Below, piece by piece: positions 35,601-48,995 of a stretch of 64,000 nt of DNA. The DNA is taken from assembly GCA_019775845.1 (NCBI GenBank), contig JADQAV010000026.1, positions 665,001-729,000 on the forward strand. The letters are read 5' to 3'. Below the pieces are notes generated by a model. It was not told the DNA's origin and ran no database searches. It saw nothing but the letters and a program-made list of their open reading frames with translations. Position numbers and translations under genes: made by a program. This DNA comes from Myrmaecium sp. VS I D KN 1 (Eukaryota; Ascomycota; Dothideomycetes; Valsariales; Valsariaceae). Numbering within the stretch: the stretch's first letter is position 1; each line of letters opens with the position of its first letter.

Positions 35601-38600
35601 ACTTCTCCAGGTTGTCCTAAATGTTCCCTTCGGAAGTGTCGAGTGGATCGTATGAAGGTTAACTATGGGCTCGATTCATCGTCCCAGTACCAACCACCTG
35701 GGACCGTCGCGTGCGAATCACTGGCTATGTCTTTCATTAACGCTCGTGGCATTAACGCTGCTCAAATCACTCTGAATGTTAAGCCGCCGGTCCAAACGGC
35801 GGGTCCATCGTGGTCACGGTTCAGTATCGAACCGGTACCTTCGCTGATCGTGCAGCTCACAACCCAGCAATAAAGCAAGCCTTATTGAAAAAGAAAAAGA
35901 GCGAAACGTTCGTCGTCCAGGGATTGCCCTCTCTTCAAGCCGGGCTTCTCTTGCGAGTATGCGAGCACGACGAACCGTCGAGCGAAGCTGCAATAACATT
36001 ATTGTCGTGTTCCAGATCATCCTTGTCCCTTGGCCTAGGGGAAAGCTTTCCATGCGCGCGCAAGCAGTGGAGAGGCCACTCGCTGTCCCCACACGTCGGA
36101 AGCACATACGATTCACGCATCGCTGGGACTCCGAGGGAACTAAGGGACCCGTCGGTGCACTAAGGCTAGGTTAAAACCGACGGTGGGGACTTCAATGACC
36201 GAAATTATTGCTCCAACGACGGCCCGTATGCCGCTCCCACATTGATTCGCTCTCCCATCCCCACCGTCGCTCTTTGAGGAAAAGCGTCCACATGGAGGGA
36301 CACGGACTGAAGCTCTGGGATCTCTGATCCAAGCTCCACACCTCTCGCAAAAGCACTTGTCCATGAATGAGACCAATTTCTCCAGCAGGCATCTCCGTCC
36401 CCGACAAGCAGGAGACGTTAGGGTATTGAGCGACGAGAGCAGCTCGGAGGCGCCGGATTCACTGGTGGACGGTCGAGCAGAGCTGTCCATCTCACAAAGT
36501 GGTCTTGTGACGGTAAACCTGATCGCTCATATCTTGACGTGTCAGACCGAAGAAGATCTTGATCAACACGACCGTCTGCAATGTCAGCGGGAGACTGCCG
36601 ACTGCCGAGAAACGGTTTCCTGAGATGCTGATGATGAGCACTGCAAACTGCCGCACTCACGTTCCGCCTACAGTGAAGCAACTTCGCCTGGACCGCAAGC
36701 GTACGGATATCGATCCTGCGTCTCACGAACGGAACCACAGGCAAATCACGCAGAGAAGGAGAACGATCTCCGCAGCTCCCGCGTTGAAGCACGAAAGCGG
36801 AGCTGTTTTACGTGGGCTATCCCACCCGTCTGCCTGCAGCTCAGCAACAGCTGAAGCTTCGAGCAACCTTGGGATGGCACTTCTGGACACCCCATGTTCG
36901 TGAGCCGGCACCGTTCACGCAGGCATACCCAATGTCAATCCGTCCCCTCCGCCCATTGGCAGCTTCTACCAGGCCTGCCAGTCTATTGCCTCACGCATAC
37001 GCCAACGGTGCATTTAGCTTGCCGTACAGAGTTAGCGGGGTCCCGGAGAAAGGACTCGCGGACTTGTCAAAATACGCTGCTGGTACGCACCAGCCATGCG
37101 CCGAACTGCGGTACCTGGGAGCGCCCGGTTAGGGTGCTCCTAGCCCTTCATCCCCCCTCCCGCTTCACCCACTTCCCCACCTGCGAGGAGAAAACCCTGA
37201 CAGTTGCTGAGAGAAAAAAATTGCGGAGGAAAAAACAGGTTGTCACGACCAATGACCATAAATACCGTCCGTCCGCATAGTAACGCTTTTGTCTCCCTGC
37301 ATAAACAAAAGATAATCATCGGTGCTGGTTCACGCCAGGCCCACGGGAATTCCGAAATTTTCTCAACCTGTCGTGGCCTGCAGAGTAAAAAGCCTCAAGC
37401 TCTCAAGCCCACATCAAGGACTAAGCACGTGATAGAGGCTCGATATTTGATAAGAAGACGGTGCCGAAGTCCAAATACATAGCCATGATATTCTTTAATG
37501 CTCCGGACCGGAGTAACCAACCTATCGCGTTCAAACGACGATCGCAGAACGACGGGACGGCGTCGATGGCTTCGAAAAAGGACGGCAGATCACCTCTGCC
37601 GAAGAAGTTGCTTTCGACGCTTTCCCATTCGCTGCATGCAATTCTTCATTGGATTCTCTCCCGCTCCTGCTGTCGCTTTCCTGCCGTGACTCTGTTGGGA
37701 ACGAGACGGCCATGGCAGTAACGTCAGCCTGTTGCTCGTCCTCTTTCCCGCGCATATGTAGGCGCTCATGACTTCATGACCGTTCTCAACGGGATGCATC
37801 CAGCCCCATCCCCTTGACATCGAACCGGCACAGCCTACGCGGCATACCGCACGCCGCAGCGAGCCGCGGCGCAAGCAGGATAGTCAGAAGGAAGACTAGC
37901 TAGCATGATAGACAGCGGGAATCCGGTCCATCAGTTCATCGGCCTGCCGGCCGGGGTTAAAAACAGCCTCGATTATGCTTCACTATTGAAAATCCCACGA
38001 GGCCCAGCCAATTGTCAGACTTCACTAGTCGTGGCAACCCTCTTGGGGCTGCGCGGTGAGGCTGCGCCGAACAGCCACTGCATGATTCAGCCGGCAAGTC
38101 GAAACCTGAGGCCGAACAGCGCGAATCATACGACAACCCGCTTCCTCTTCGAGTTGCCACGTACACGCCACAAAAAGTGGATGAGGAGGGGGATGGAGAC
38201 AGCAGGCGAAGAAAGACCCTTAACATACCCAATTATGCGTAATCCGAAGAGGCCAGGTTTTGGGGGGTAGTCAAACAGCAGGAGGTCTCCGAAAAATCTC
38301 CTTCTCCGCTCCCCCTTCCTGCTGTGAACGGAACGGTACTTTCAACTCCTTAAACAGCCGCTCTGTGCTTGGACCAATTTTGGAGCAGGTCAGCAAAGCG
38401 GCGGGGAGCAAAGCGTCCATAACCTGCGGTGCAGGTCAGCACGCACGCGCATTCGCACAACGCACCAGGTCAGCGTAGCATTGAGGTCCTTCCTACCGCA
38501 ATCTGTTGCTATCCCCCTCAGTCCTCTCCTCTTCCACAACTGACCCCTCGCGCCTTCACACGGGCGGACAGTGAGGTCGAGATGGAAGGAGGGGGAGGAG

Positions 38601-41600
38601 AATAGCCGCGCACACACGCGCAAAACGGCCGAGGAGTCCGCGACGCCGGAGCAGACAGGATCTGGGCGCGCCGTCCAAGCTCCCCAGAAGAGCTTCCTGT
38701 CCTACCCCTTCCCAAGCTCCTCCGAGCAACAAGTCCGTCGAACGCGCACACGCTTGACATGAAGCTCCAACCGCTTCGCACCCCGTCTGGCTTCCCAATC
38801 TCCTGTTTCTTCTTCGCGCGGAAGTGCGGAAGCTCTTCCACCGGTCCGCGCCCCCTGATCATTCTGGTATCGGCCGTCCCAGCGCCGAGAGGTTATTGAA
38901 GGACCCTTGGGATCGTCACTGAACAGCTTGCGGCCCCTTCCCCTCCTCCCCCCTCGCCGTCTCCCGTCTTACATCAGCTTTTCGCTCGGGAAGGGGGGGA
39001 TAGGGGGGAATGTGCGGTCGGGCCGCGCCCGCCTTCCCACCAGAGAAACCAGGTTACGCCTTGCACGCCTTGCAGGTGCTGCTACTGCGGTTGCTGACGT
39101 GAAGTCATCCTACTCGGTGAAGGGGACTTTCGACGACAGTAGTCCTGCCAGCAGATGACTGCCAGAGACGCGTTCCTTTTTCCTCCAGATGCATGTCTGG
39201 TGTTGGTTTCCTTGGCTCTTGGGGAGGTTTTTCCTGCCTGTTACTCGATCCTCTTTCCTTGATCTACCCTGGAAACAAGTCATTCTTTTCTCTCCTTCCT
39301 CTTGTCATCTATCCACGACGGCATTCAAGATTAACCGGCAGGAGGATCTTCCGAAATCTTTCCGGGCGTTGCCCTTTTCCCTTTTCTTCTAATTGACTGC
39401 GATCCTTCTCTTCCCTTTCATCGGACCATCGTTACTTTTCTTTCGAGAGCCTTCTGATCAGACGCACACGGACGCTACAGGGAATCCTTCCAGCCGCAGC
39501 CGCACGCCTCCCAAGCCATAGCCGCGGAACCGGCTCCCGGAGGGGGCAGGCACCCCGTCACTCACCCCAATCCCATCTCTCGACACTCCATTCTCCCATG
39601 TCACTGAACATGGCCCCGGGCCCAAAGGCTGCCGGCTGGGGTCTTAGGGGGTGGGATGGATGGGGGAGTGGTCGGGGAGGATGTGGGAGGGGAACTATGG
39701 TTCGTCCTCTTAGGACAACCCTAGTCTTGCTTCACGGAGTTGGATCCGACGAATCGATTCCCATAACCGAGGGGTTGCTTCGGCCACCGAACCCATCAGT
39801 CGGACGCGGCTTTCTCATGGCGTTTCCTTGCGTTTGCTTCTGTAGAAGGATAGATCACGGCCGATCGCACTTTGAATCCCTCTCGTTCGACATGGCGGAC
39901 GGCTACAGCCGGTCGGAAAAGGTAAGTCAAGTCGCGATGGAACTCCCAGGTATACCCCGGGATATCGTTGTCCGCCGTTTCACGACCTGATTTCCCATTT
40001 CCTTCTTCGAGCACGCTCTGCCTTCCTCGCGCGCATGTCGCAGGGCTTTCGGAAGCTTTGGTAGGAGATAATTTACCGGTGATAGGGGTGCTGGGAGAAA
40101 AGGAAGAGGGTCTCTTTTCACACTCCTCACGAAGGGTTCCCGATGGGAGGGATGGATGAGAAGAGCTCGTCGGCGTCCGATGTCTTGGAACACAATGACG
40201 ACTACGAACCACCGAAAGCCTCTGCTTCTCTATCATTCCTCACCCCACCACCGGAAGAAACAACCTCCTTCTTCAAGGTATGTAACCACGCCTCCCTTAA
40301 GGTAGGATACCGCTCGGCCTTTCCCTTTCCTCTCCTTCCATGCCATTATTCGTCTACCCCTACCTCATAACCGGCACGACCGGTTCTTCTTCCTGCAACA
40401 GACATCCATTTGGTGGGAGCAGCTCGGGTGGACCTTACTCCTTACGTACTGACTTTATAAGGTAGGGTACTGGGGAGATACCCGTGTACAGTACACAGGG
40501 TACATCACCCAAGCCATGTCTCTGGGCTTCTTTCCGCTAGCTTTTGACCGACGGAGATGTGGCTTTGGGGGGAGATGGGGTGGGATGATGGGTTGTCTGA
40601 ACCCTTTCTTCACCTTCTGATCCCCTCTTCTCCACATCCCGAAACCCTAAACCCCCACGCTTGGCTCTCTCGTCCTCTCGTCCTCCTTCCGCTATCTTCT
40701 TTTCTCTTTCCCTTTTCACTCTTTTTCCTTTCTTCCTAGTGTCCTAGCGGATGTCCTCTTTGTGGCTTGGCTGCTTTTCGAAAAGACAAACTTCCTCTTT
40801 CTCTCCTGCCCTAACAGTTCCCCAATCCCGTTCACTGGGGGTGCGGAGGGTAGGGGGCTGGAGGGGTGGATGTCGGAGCCCCTTCCGACCCCCTTTTCGC
40901 TCTGCTTCTCCTTCTGTCTTGTCTACCCCGAGGTGTTCACGCGTTTACGCTTTTACATTGTCATCTTTCCCGTGAAGTTACGATTTCTTTACTACCCATT
41001 CCTTTCTGAGGAGGTCGGGTTCACTACTTTGGGGCTTTTGCTTGTTTTTTGCCGGCGCGCTCTCTCTTTCCCCCTTTCCTCCTCCTCCCTCTTCCGCCAT
41101 CCGTGCTCGTGAGGTTTCTCTTCTGTGACGAGGCGGAGAGAGAGGAGAACAGAGGATGAAAGGTTGAAGGCCCGTTTTTCTATACCTCTAGTCTCTCGCT
41201 CTGATATCGACGTCGTCAAAACTGATAATGATACGAGATGAGAAGAGACCAATGTGGTCTTAGAAGAGAGAAGGAGAAGAAGATGGATAATGATGATGAT
41301 GATCATAATAATAGTAATTAAGATAGTAATTAAAATGATATACAGATCTAAGAATATTAACAGAGGGGAAAGGAAGGCAATAGAGTATACAGACGCGCAC
41401 AAGAACGAAAAGGACGGTCTACATCCACCCAATGTCCCCTTACCTCCCTTTTCAGCCTCATCCCAAGTCCCATCCAAGTCCTAATCCCCCAGCCGACACC
41501 AAAGCAAAGCTCCTATGAGCTTCTTCCTTGATTCCCGAGACCCATTCCCAAAAAGCCACCCAGAGAATCAGAGTAATCCATCCCATCATCAAATATCCGC

Positions 41601-42211
41601 GAGCCAGCCTATTGGAATCCCTCGCTGCGTGAACGGGAGAGAGTGTTGATCGTATGTGTGCACACCTCCACCCTTCCATTCCATGGAACCACCCACCCAC
41701 CCACCCACCCAACCGGAGAGACAAACCAGACCAAACCAAACCAAACCAAGATAAACCCCAACCGAACCGAACTGAACCTCCAACTAAAAGGAAACGAAAA
41801 AAAGAAGACGAACGGACGGGAGCAAAAGAAAAATCGTGAGAGGGTATGATGCGAGACGGAAAGCAAAAAGCAAAAGCCAGATAGGGAAGACGCGTGTAGC
41901 AAGGTTAAAAAGGGCAAAGAACCGCTAACTGGGAAATAATAACGGAAGGTAAAATGTCAAGGAGATAGAGGAGTGGTGTACTGTAGTCGTAGGTGATATT
42001 AAAGGAGATAGGGAAGAGATATGAGAGAGTGAGTGTGAGAAGAGGAGGGAATGAGAAGAAGAGAGAGTGTGTGCATGTGTGAAGCTGAGCGAGTGAAAAA
42101 ATCGAAGCAAGAGAGCGAGCGAGAGACTGTCGAAACGAAAGACGGCACAAGTGCCCTCCACCCTTCCTGCAAAAACCGCAGCCAGTCAACATACTACCAT
42201 ACCCACGCCTC
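32696..42211. other. Large gene-poor stretch, about 9.5 kb
   Basis: The first ~1.2 kb is probably the Ras2 leader and promoter. From about 34.1 to 38.9 kb base composition is balanced, reading frames are all under 150 codons, and I recognise no family. From 38.9 to 41.1 kb the plus strand is pyrimidine-rich with short frames ending at good donor sites (39892-39921 and 40143-40285) that I could not join. The last ~300 nt is the 3' region of the RasGEF gene. I see no terminal repeats, transposase or reverse transcriptase. Confidence 0.45.
33485..33506. repeat. (GTGA)n tetranucleotide microsatellite
   Basis: About five GTGA units, followed by AGTAGG and AGT repeats to about 33530. Upstream of Ras2. 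Confidence 0.85.
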
Positions 42212-45200
42212 CTACTCCAACGCCCGACTCCGCCGCGCAATCTCCTCATCCCCCAACGCCGCCAACCACAAGCAGCGACCCAGCACCTCCGGCCGGGGCA
42301 CGAAGTCATACCGGCCGCTCGCCTCCAGGAGGCGGAGCAAGCTCTTCACGATGCCGGCGGCGGTGTGATGGCGTTCGAAATTGACCAGGCGTTCGCCCCC
42401 CCCGGCGGCGGCGGCCGCCTCCTCCTCCTCCTCCTCCTCGTCGTTCTCGTCAAGAAACGCCGGTTTCTGCGCGTTGTAGATGAGGTCGCGGGTATAGACG
42501 CCGACGAAGGGGATGCAGCCCCGGTCGAGGGCGGCGGCGGCGGCGGCGGTCTCCATCTCGGCGCGGAGGCGGTGGAAGTTCCGCACCGGCTGGACGAGGC
42601 GCTCGAGGTCGGCGAGCAGGGCGCGGTCGGCGGCGGGGACCCGCGCCCAGCTCGCCGTCAGCCGCGCGCAGTCGGCCGACAGCAGCGCGACGGCGAGCTG
42701 GTAGGTCGTGGCGTAGTTGCGCAGCCGCCGCGCGTGGGCGGCGACGTGGATGAGCTTGGAGAGGGTGCGGGCGCGCTCCGCGGGCGTGGCCGTCAGGACG
42801 ACTTCCGACACGGCCCATTTGACCACCATGTTGAAGCGGGCGATGACCAGGTCGACGCCCCGTGCGGTGGGCGCCGCGGGCGTCCGGAGAAACGCGACCC
42901 AGTCGCGGATCGAGGGCGCGGTGTGCTTCCATCGCAGCTCGATCAGGTCGCGCCAGTCGATCTCGTCGAGGGCGTCCTTCTCGATCAGGGTGAATTGCTG
43001 GGCGAGCGTGTCGGAGTCGTAGGCCAGGATGAAGGGCAGGTGGGGCGGCGGGGCGCCGCGGATCGACGGGGGGATCGACGGGGGCGTCGACGACTCGTCT
43101 GCTTCCTTCTTCAGCTCCGTCAGCTCGATGGCGGCGGGCTGCTGGGCCGGATCGACGACGGCCGGCGACGCGGTCGGACTCGAGTGGGTGTTGTTGAAGA
43201 GCTTGAACGCCGCTTTCGACGTGGGCGTGACGCCCGGGGTCGGCAAGCCGCCGCCCCGGCTTGGGTTAGTGTTGGTGTTTGTGTCGATCGTGGACGGAAC
43301 CGGCTTAACGGCAGTCTCCGCGGTCACCGGCGGGGTGGGCGGATGCCGCAACGGATGCTGAAACTCCGGGTCCGGGTCCGGCGGATGGCGGAGCGGATGG
43401 CAGAACGCGGAGGCGGCGTCGTCGTCCTGCTTATGCCCATCTCCGTCAGACGTCGTCGGCTCGTCGTCGAAGAAGCTCCGGACGCCCTGGCTCGCGACCT
43501 CGCACCCGTCGATCACTTCGGCCGACATCATGGAGGACAGGTCGCTGAGGCTCTCGTTGTCGTTCAGCAGGAACGAGGCGCGCGGCGGCGGCACCGTAGC
43601 GCCCCGGGGCATCCGCCGCATGCTCTCCGTCTCGGTGACTAGCTCCAACGATGGGTCGGGCGAGAGGGTCTTCCGCGCGGCCAGCTTGCGCAGGCTATCG
43701 GACGCGCCGGCGGGTTGCAGGCGAGGGGACGTCTCCTTCTGGGGAAGACGAGGAAACCGGCTGCGATCGATCGTGATGTCGCTCACCCCGCGCTCGAGGA
43801 GCGGGATCGAGTTGTACGAATCATCCGAGTCGGTGAACGAGGGGGGATACAGCGAGGTGCGGTTCTCCTTCGGCGTGGTAGCCGTCCGCTCGCTGCGCGG
43901 ATGGGTACCATCCAGACTGTGACCCTGGCTCTCCCGCGAGGGTAAGAGATCATCGAACCCATCGGAAACAAACGAGGCATGCGCCTCCTGCGCCTGCACC
44001 CGCCGTTGCGACAACGCCGCCTGCTCATACGTCGACGCGACCGGGGACGGCTCCGCGCTCTTCGGGACATAGCGACCCTCAAGCTTCATAAGCGCAGCCT
44101 CGATCCCTCCATCCTCCTCCTCAAAGTCCGGCAGCGCGGCCAGCTTCGCGACCTCGGCCTCGAACGACGGCCGCAGATTCGGCTGGGACGAGTGCGTCGT
44201 CAGGAGCGAGACGGTGTTCGTCGTGGGCCGCGGCGGCGGATCGGGATCGCCGGCCGGCATCCGGTGGTGGTGGTGGTGGTCGTCGTCCAGGATCAACGAC
44301 GACGACGGGCGCTCGGCGCCGTAGACCATCGACTCGATCGCGGACTGCGTCCGGATGGACATCGAGCCCGACGAGTGGCGGCGCAGCGCGAGCTCGTGCA
44401 CGTTGTCCGCGGCGCGCAGGTCGCCGCCGGGGCGTCGGCGTAACTGGCGCGGAGGCGGCGGGCGGTCGAAGTAGAAGGGATCCGCGTCGGAAGCCGCTGT
44501 GAGCGCTTCCGAAGTCGCGATGGAACCGATGCTGGGTTTCGTCTGCGTCCGTGTCAACCCGCTGTGATACGACTGGAAGCGCCGGAGAGAAGAAGACGTC
44601 GTCCCAATAGAGCGGTTGGAATCCTGCCGCTGCAGGGCAATGGACCGGCGGTTCAGCCGCGAAGCCGACTTCAGCTGTCGCATCGAGCGTCTCTTCTGCG
44701 TCGGCTGTGCGTCGAGGTTGTCGATCGTGCTTTGTCTGTCGGGAGTATCAGCGGCGGCTCCCGCCCGCGTAGAAGGTTCCTCCCGCGCGCAGGACGCGAC
44801 CGTCGATGCCGTCTGGAAAACCGAGTCCGCCGCGTCCGGGGCGGGAGTTGTGCGGCGTGAGGGATCGGTATCGCTCGTCTGCAAAGCCCCCGACATCATC
44901 GGCAACGACGGAGCGGAAGCGCTGCCGTTGAGGTTGGGTCCATCGTCCGCGAGCATACCGCCGCTGAAACCCTCCTCGCCAGGGGTGGCGACCACCGAGC
45001 TCGATGGCTTGTCATCGACATGGGGTACCTGAAGCCTCTGCTCCTCCTCCGCGCCAACGCTTGCTTGCTGCTCCGACATCGCCTGCTTCTCAGAGTGAAT
45101 CTCCTCCTCCACCGCCTTCTTGAAACTCTCCTCCACCATAGCGGCCAGCACATCGATCCGCTCCTGTCGGTTGCGAGTATATCGCCGCTTATTTCCAGCG

Positions 45201-47826
45201 CCATTATCGTCCACAGTATTCAACGTGGTCGGGTTCGAGTGGCGCGCGCTCGGCGAGAGGGAGAAGTGATCGAAGGAGGAGAGGATGTTCTGGGAATGGC
45301 TCGGGCCGTGCCGGCTGCTCAGCGCCCGGCGCACGCTGCCGATGAACTTCTTCACGCCCGGGCTGGCGGAGGACCCGGGCGGCTTGGGCGTCGCTAGCGA
45401 CTCCGCCGACCCGACGGACGCGGGGAAGTGCGTCAGGCTCAGCCGGGAGCCGGCGGATTGCAGGCTCTGCAGCTTGATGTCGAAGAACGGCGACTCCGGC
45501 TGGAAGAGCGCGCCGCGGATGAGACTGCCGGGGAAATGTGGCGCTGGCGCTGGCGCCGGCGGCGGCGATGTGTGGATGACGCCGTCGCTCGTCTTGGGAA
45601 GCGGAGATGGGGCGTGATGGTCCCGGAGCGCGTCGCTGAAGCTGCCGCTGCGTTTGTGCCGGGTTTGCGGGGAGCGGGACGGTCGACTGTGCGAGGAGCA
45701 GTGCGTGCTGCCCGTCATCGGGACGGGATGCGGGAACAGGGGCAGCTCGCCGCCGGCGTCCACCCGGATGTTGCGCACGGGAATCGAGCACGAGAACACC
45801 TGCATGCTTCGCTCGCTCTGCGGCGAGAGCGTGGCGGGGTTGTCGGGGTAGGAGGAGAACGCGGCCGTGTTGGTTGAGTTCTTCACTTGGTGATGATAGG
45901 AGCTCTTAGACCAGTCCGTTTCCCTTCCTCCAAGGATATACGCGGACGATATCGAGCCCACCATGCCCCGACTCAGCGGAGGATGCGACGTGGACGCCGC
46001 CTGTTCCTGGGCGGATCCTGGCTCTTCCCACGAGTCTGCAACAGCCGCGTCCGGATCGGGACCGGGCTCGATCTTGCTGTCCGGCGAGAACTGCGCCTCT
46101 CCTCCCCCCCAGTACTGCGCGCACGTCCGTCTCCAGCACTTCTTCAGCTCGCCCACGATCTTGATGTCCCCCCCTCCCCCATCCTCGCGCGCCCGCAGCT
46201 CGTCATACAATTCGTTCACCACGTCGCAAAAGTATGCCCGCAGGGTGGCGTCGGGCACGAAGTCGTCAACAAAATAATTCAGGATCCAGTGGCGGAGGGC
46301 CACGAAGGAGCGGACGCGCACGACGCGGCCGAAGTCGTCGGCCCGGCTGACCGCCCACCGCATGCGCGCGACCAGGTAGGCGGCCAGGTCGTGGCACGAA
46401 AGGAAGGAGCGGAACGTGAGGAAAAAGTCGGAGAGGATCTCGTAGTCAAGGACATTAGGTGATGTGATGTGTGCGATCAATCGTGACGGGGTCGCGGCGA
46501 CAATCTCGCCGGAGGGTGAGTATCGGATCTGGGAAGGATCGTCGGGGTTCGATGCGATCGCGTCGTAGATGTCGGGGCCGATGGGGTGTTTCGAGATGCG
46601 CGCGGAGGACGGGCCGCTGGCGGGCGGGATGGGCATGTCAATCAGCGACCTCCGGGTGAAGGACGGCGTGTATGCGCCGGAGAGTCGATGCAGCGTTTCC
46701 GGGGCCGGCGGCGCGGCTCCGCCCGGCGAGGGCGCCGGCTTCTTGCCACTGTCCCGTGGGGACGGCGAGAACAACAAGGAGTTCCTCATGTCCTCCGCGC
46801 CTGACGCTTTCGTGTACACCGAACTGCGCAGTATGGCCGTCCCTTGCGCGCTGAAGCGCGGCGACCCCAGGCGGTAGTGCGGGATGGGCACCTGGAGAAC
46901 GGGGAGGTTGTTGATGTCCGCGGTTTTCGGCCGGCGCAGCGACGGTCTCTCGATCACCACTCTGAACGTGTCGGGCTCCGGGTCGCGGATATGGGGGCGT
47001 TCGTCGAGGGTGGAAAAGGAGTGTGAGCGCGACGCGAGCTTCGGCGGTGTCTCTTCCGGAAAACCCCCCTCCTCCAATCCTATGACACCGGCGGGCGTGC
47101 GGAGCTGGGGCGGCGCCAGGCCAGTGGGAGTACGCGGACTGGAGGAGAAGCTCTCTCTCCAAACATTGCTCGTCGGCTTGTTGTTGGGTGGTTGCGCGGC
47201 GGGCGTCTCGTCGTCGGGCGGCGGCGTAGCTGGCGGGAAGAGGAAAGGGTCTTGCCAGGGCCGGTTGCGCTGGTTCCCGGGACGGACGACGGGTCTGGAG
47301 TGGAGCAAAAAACGTTGGAAATTAGCGCGAGGGTTTGCGAGTGAATGCCTTCGGAGGAAACCCAACGGTCCTTGTCACCCTCACGCGAATACGAAAGCAC
47401 CGAGGGAGGGTGCGAGCGATCGCAGCGTCGAGGGGCGCAAGGGGTGGTGGGGGGGAAGCGGATGGGTGCGACGTACCTGAGGTAGATGATGCCGTTGTTG
47501 ATGTTGCCAACCGTGAAGCGGCCGGGCGTGGTAGTGGTGGTGGTGGTGGTTGCGTCGACGGTCGCACTGCTTCCACCTCTCGTCCGCGTTCTTCTAGGTT
47601 CCTCAGTGGTGCGCTTCGGTTTCCACGGCGAGTTACGTCGCTGGTGCTGCTGGTGCTTCTGGTGGTGGTGCTGTTGTCGTCGTCGTTCATGCTCGGCGCC
47701 ATTCGTCGGTTTCACGCTATGCGCGCTGTTGGGCGCAGCAAGGAGTTCGCGCTGGCCTGTGTTGTCTGCTGCAACGGCCGGGGACCATGCCGGCGGCGGC
47801 GGCGGCGGCGAAACAGGCAGAGCCAT
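42212..47826 (-). CDS. LTE1: Lte1-like guanine nucleotide exchange factor (RasGEF)
   Basis: Exons 47826-47477 and 47294-42212 give 1810 aa. The 182-nt intron (GTACGT donor, CTCCAG acceptor) joins GRFTVGNINNGIIYLR to PVVRPGNQ, a conserved Lte1 N-terminal block. A RasGEF N (REM) domain lies at about 373-490 (RYSPSGEIVAATPSRLIAHI, LSDFFLTFRSFLSCHDLAAY). The catalytic RasGEF domain fills the end, about 1536-1810 (LIELRWKHTAPSIRDWV, VIARFNMVVKWAVSEVVL, CIPFVGVYTRDLIY). About 1000 residues between are Ser/Pro/Arg-rich and disordered. Yeast Lte1 acts in mitotic exit and polarity; its Ras-like target in this fungus is not known. A poly-Glu/Ala insert interrupts the catalytic domain near 1735-1755. 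The start ATG at 47826 (MALPVS then polyproline) gives an open 350-nt first exon. Confidence 0.9.
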
Positions 47827-48282
47827 GCTACCGATGCTGCTGCTGCTGCCCTTTCAACCCATCCACTGCCCAGGCGCGGCGAGGAGAGCGCGCGCGCAAA
47901 AGGAGCGAGAGGGAGAGAGAGAGGGAGAGAGGGCGGAAGAGAGCGAGGGAGGGGCGGGTTTTACGAGGAGGGAAGCACTAAGCGCGGATGCATGGCTATT
48001 ATTATTAGGATGGTATGTACTGTACTGGTTTGGTACTGGTACTGGCACTGGCACTGTCTGTGACTGGCACTGCAAGTATATTGAAGGGCAGCTGGAATGA
48101 ATGAATGAATGGAGGGTTCGCGTCGGAGGGGGCCAGCCAGAATAGATTGGAAGTGCCAGCCGAGTCTGGGTCGGAAATCAGAGAGAGGATGGCACCGTTT
48201 GGTGGCTCTGGCTCTCTTTTGCCGATGTTCGATTGCAGGCTGTCCTCTGTTCCCGGGGGGAAGGGAAGGGGTGCGGCGATTT

Positions 48283-48311
48283 GGGGGGGGGGGGGGGGGG
48301 GGGGGGNNGGG
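48283..48311. repeat. Poly-G run with NN gap
   Basis: 24 G, then two N (48307-48308), then GGG. Either a homopolymer of undetermined length or an assembly gap. Confidence 0.9.
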
Positions 48312-48966
48312 TAAGGTAAGTATTTAGGTAAGTAGTTAAAAAAGGTGTTCAGGTCAGATGCAGGCGAGAAGACGTGAATGGCTGCCGGCGAGCCGCAGAG
48401 TGGTGCGATTTGCGAGGAGAGCAGGGGGGAGCAGTGCCACCGGACTTTTATATGAACGCCTGGTGTTTTGATGTTTTGAAGTGAGTTGGCTGTATGTATG
48501 AGGGTGTGTAAGATAGATGGACGGGATGGACGTGCTACGTAAGGTAGTACTTTGCATGTATGTGAGTAAGATGACGATGAGATGGAAGTCATGGAGAGGA
48601 GGCAAGGGGTAGGTACGGTGGTGGTGAGATAGGCGGGAACAGCTGAACGCCAACGACGACGACGACTACGACGACGCTTGGGGCTGCCGTTCACCACAGA
48701 GATCCAGAGAGACAAGAATCACACATCCCATTCCATGGAAACACGCCGCCATCGTCATCTCTCAGCTCAGCTCTCAGCTCTCAGCTCCGCCCTCTCCTCT
48801 CCTACCCTCTCACTCCTTTTCCAAGGCCAGCGCGACCAACCACCCCAATCCACCCCAACCCATCACTCGCGTGGGATGTTCCACTTTCCATGACGGACTG
48901 ACAGCGGGCCGACCTCCAGCGGACTAAGGTGAAAAGGTGCTTAGCAAAGCCCTTAGCATGAACCGG

Positions 48967-48995
48967 NNCCCCCCCCCCCCCCCCCTCCCCCCCCC
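48967..48995. repeat. NN gap followed by poly-C run
   Basis: Two N (48967-48968), then 17 C, one T, and nine more C. Mirrors the poly-G/NN at 48283. Confidence 0.9.

Noticed and set aside
34100-38900. RIP-mutated transposon
   Set aside because: By eye the block keeps plenty of CA/TG dinucleotides and balanced GC, and shows no terminal repeats or transposase-like fragments; a computed RIP index would settle it.
42365-43642. 425-codon plus-strand frame
   Set aside because: Antisense shadow of the GC-rich RasGEF gene; Arg/Gly/Val-rich with no recognisable domain.
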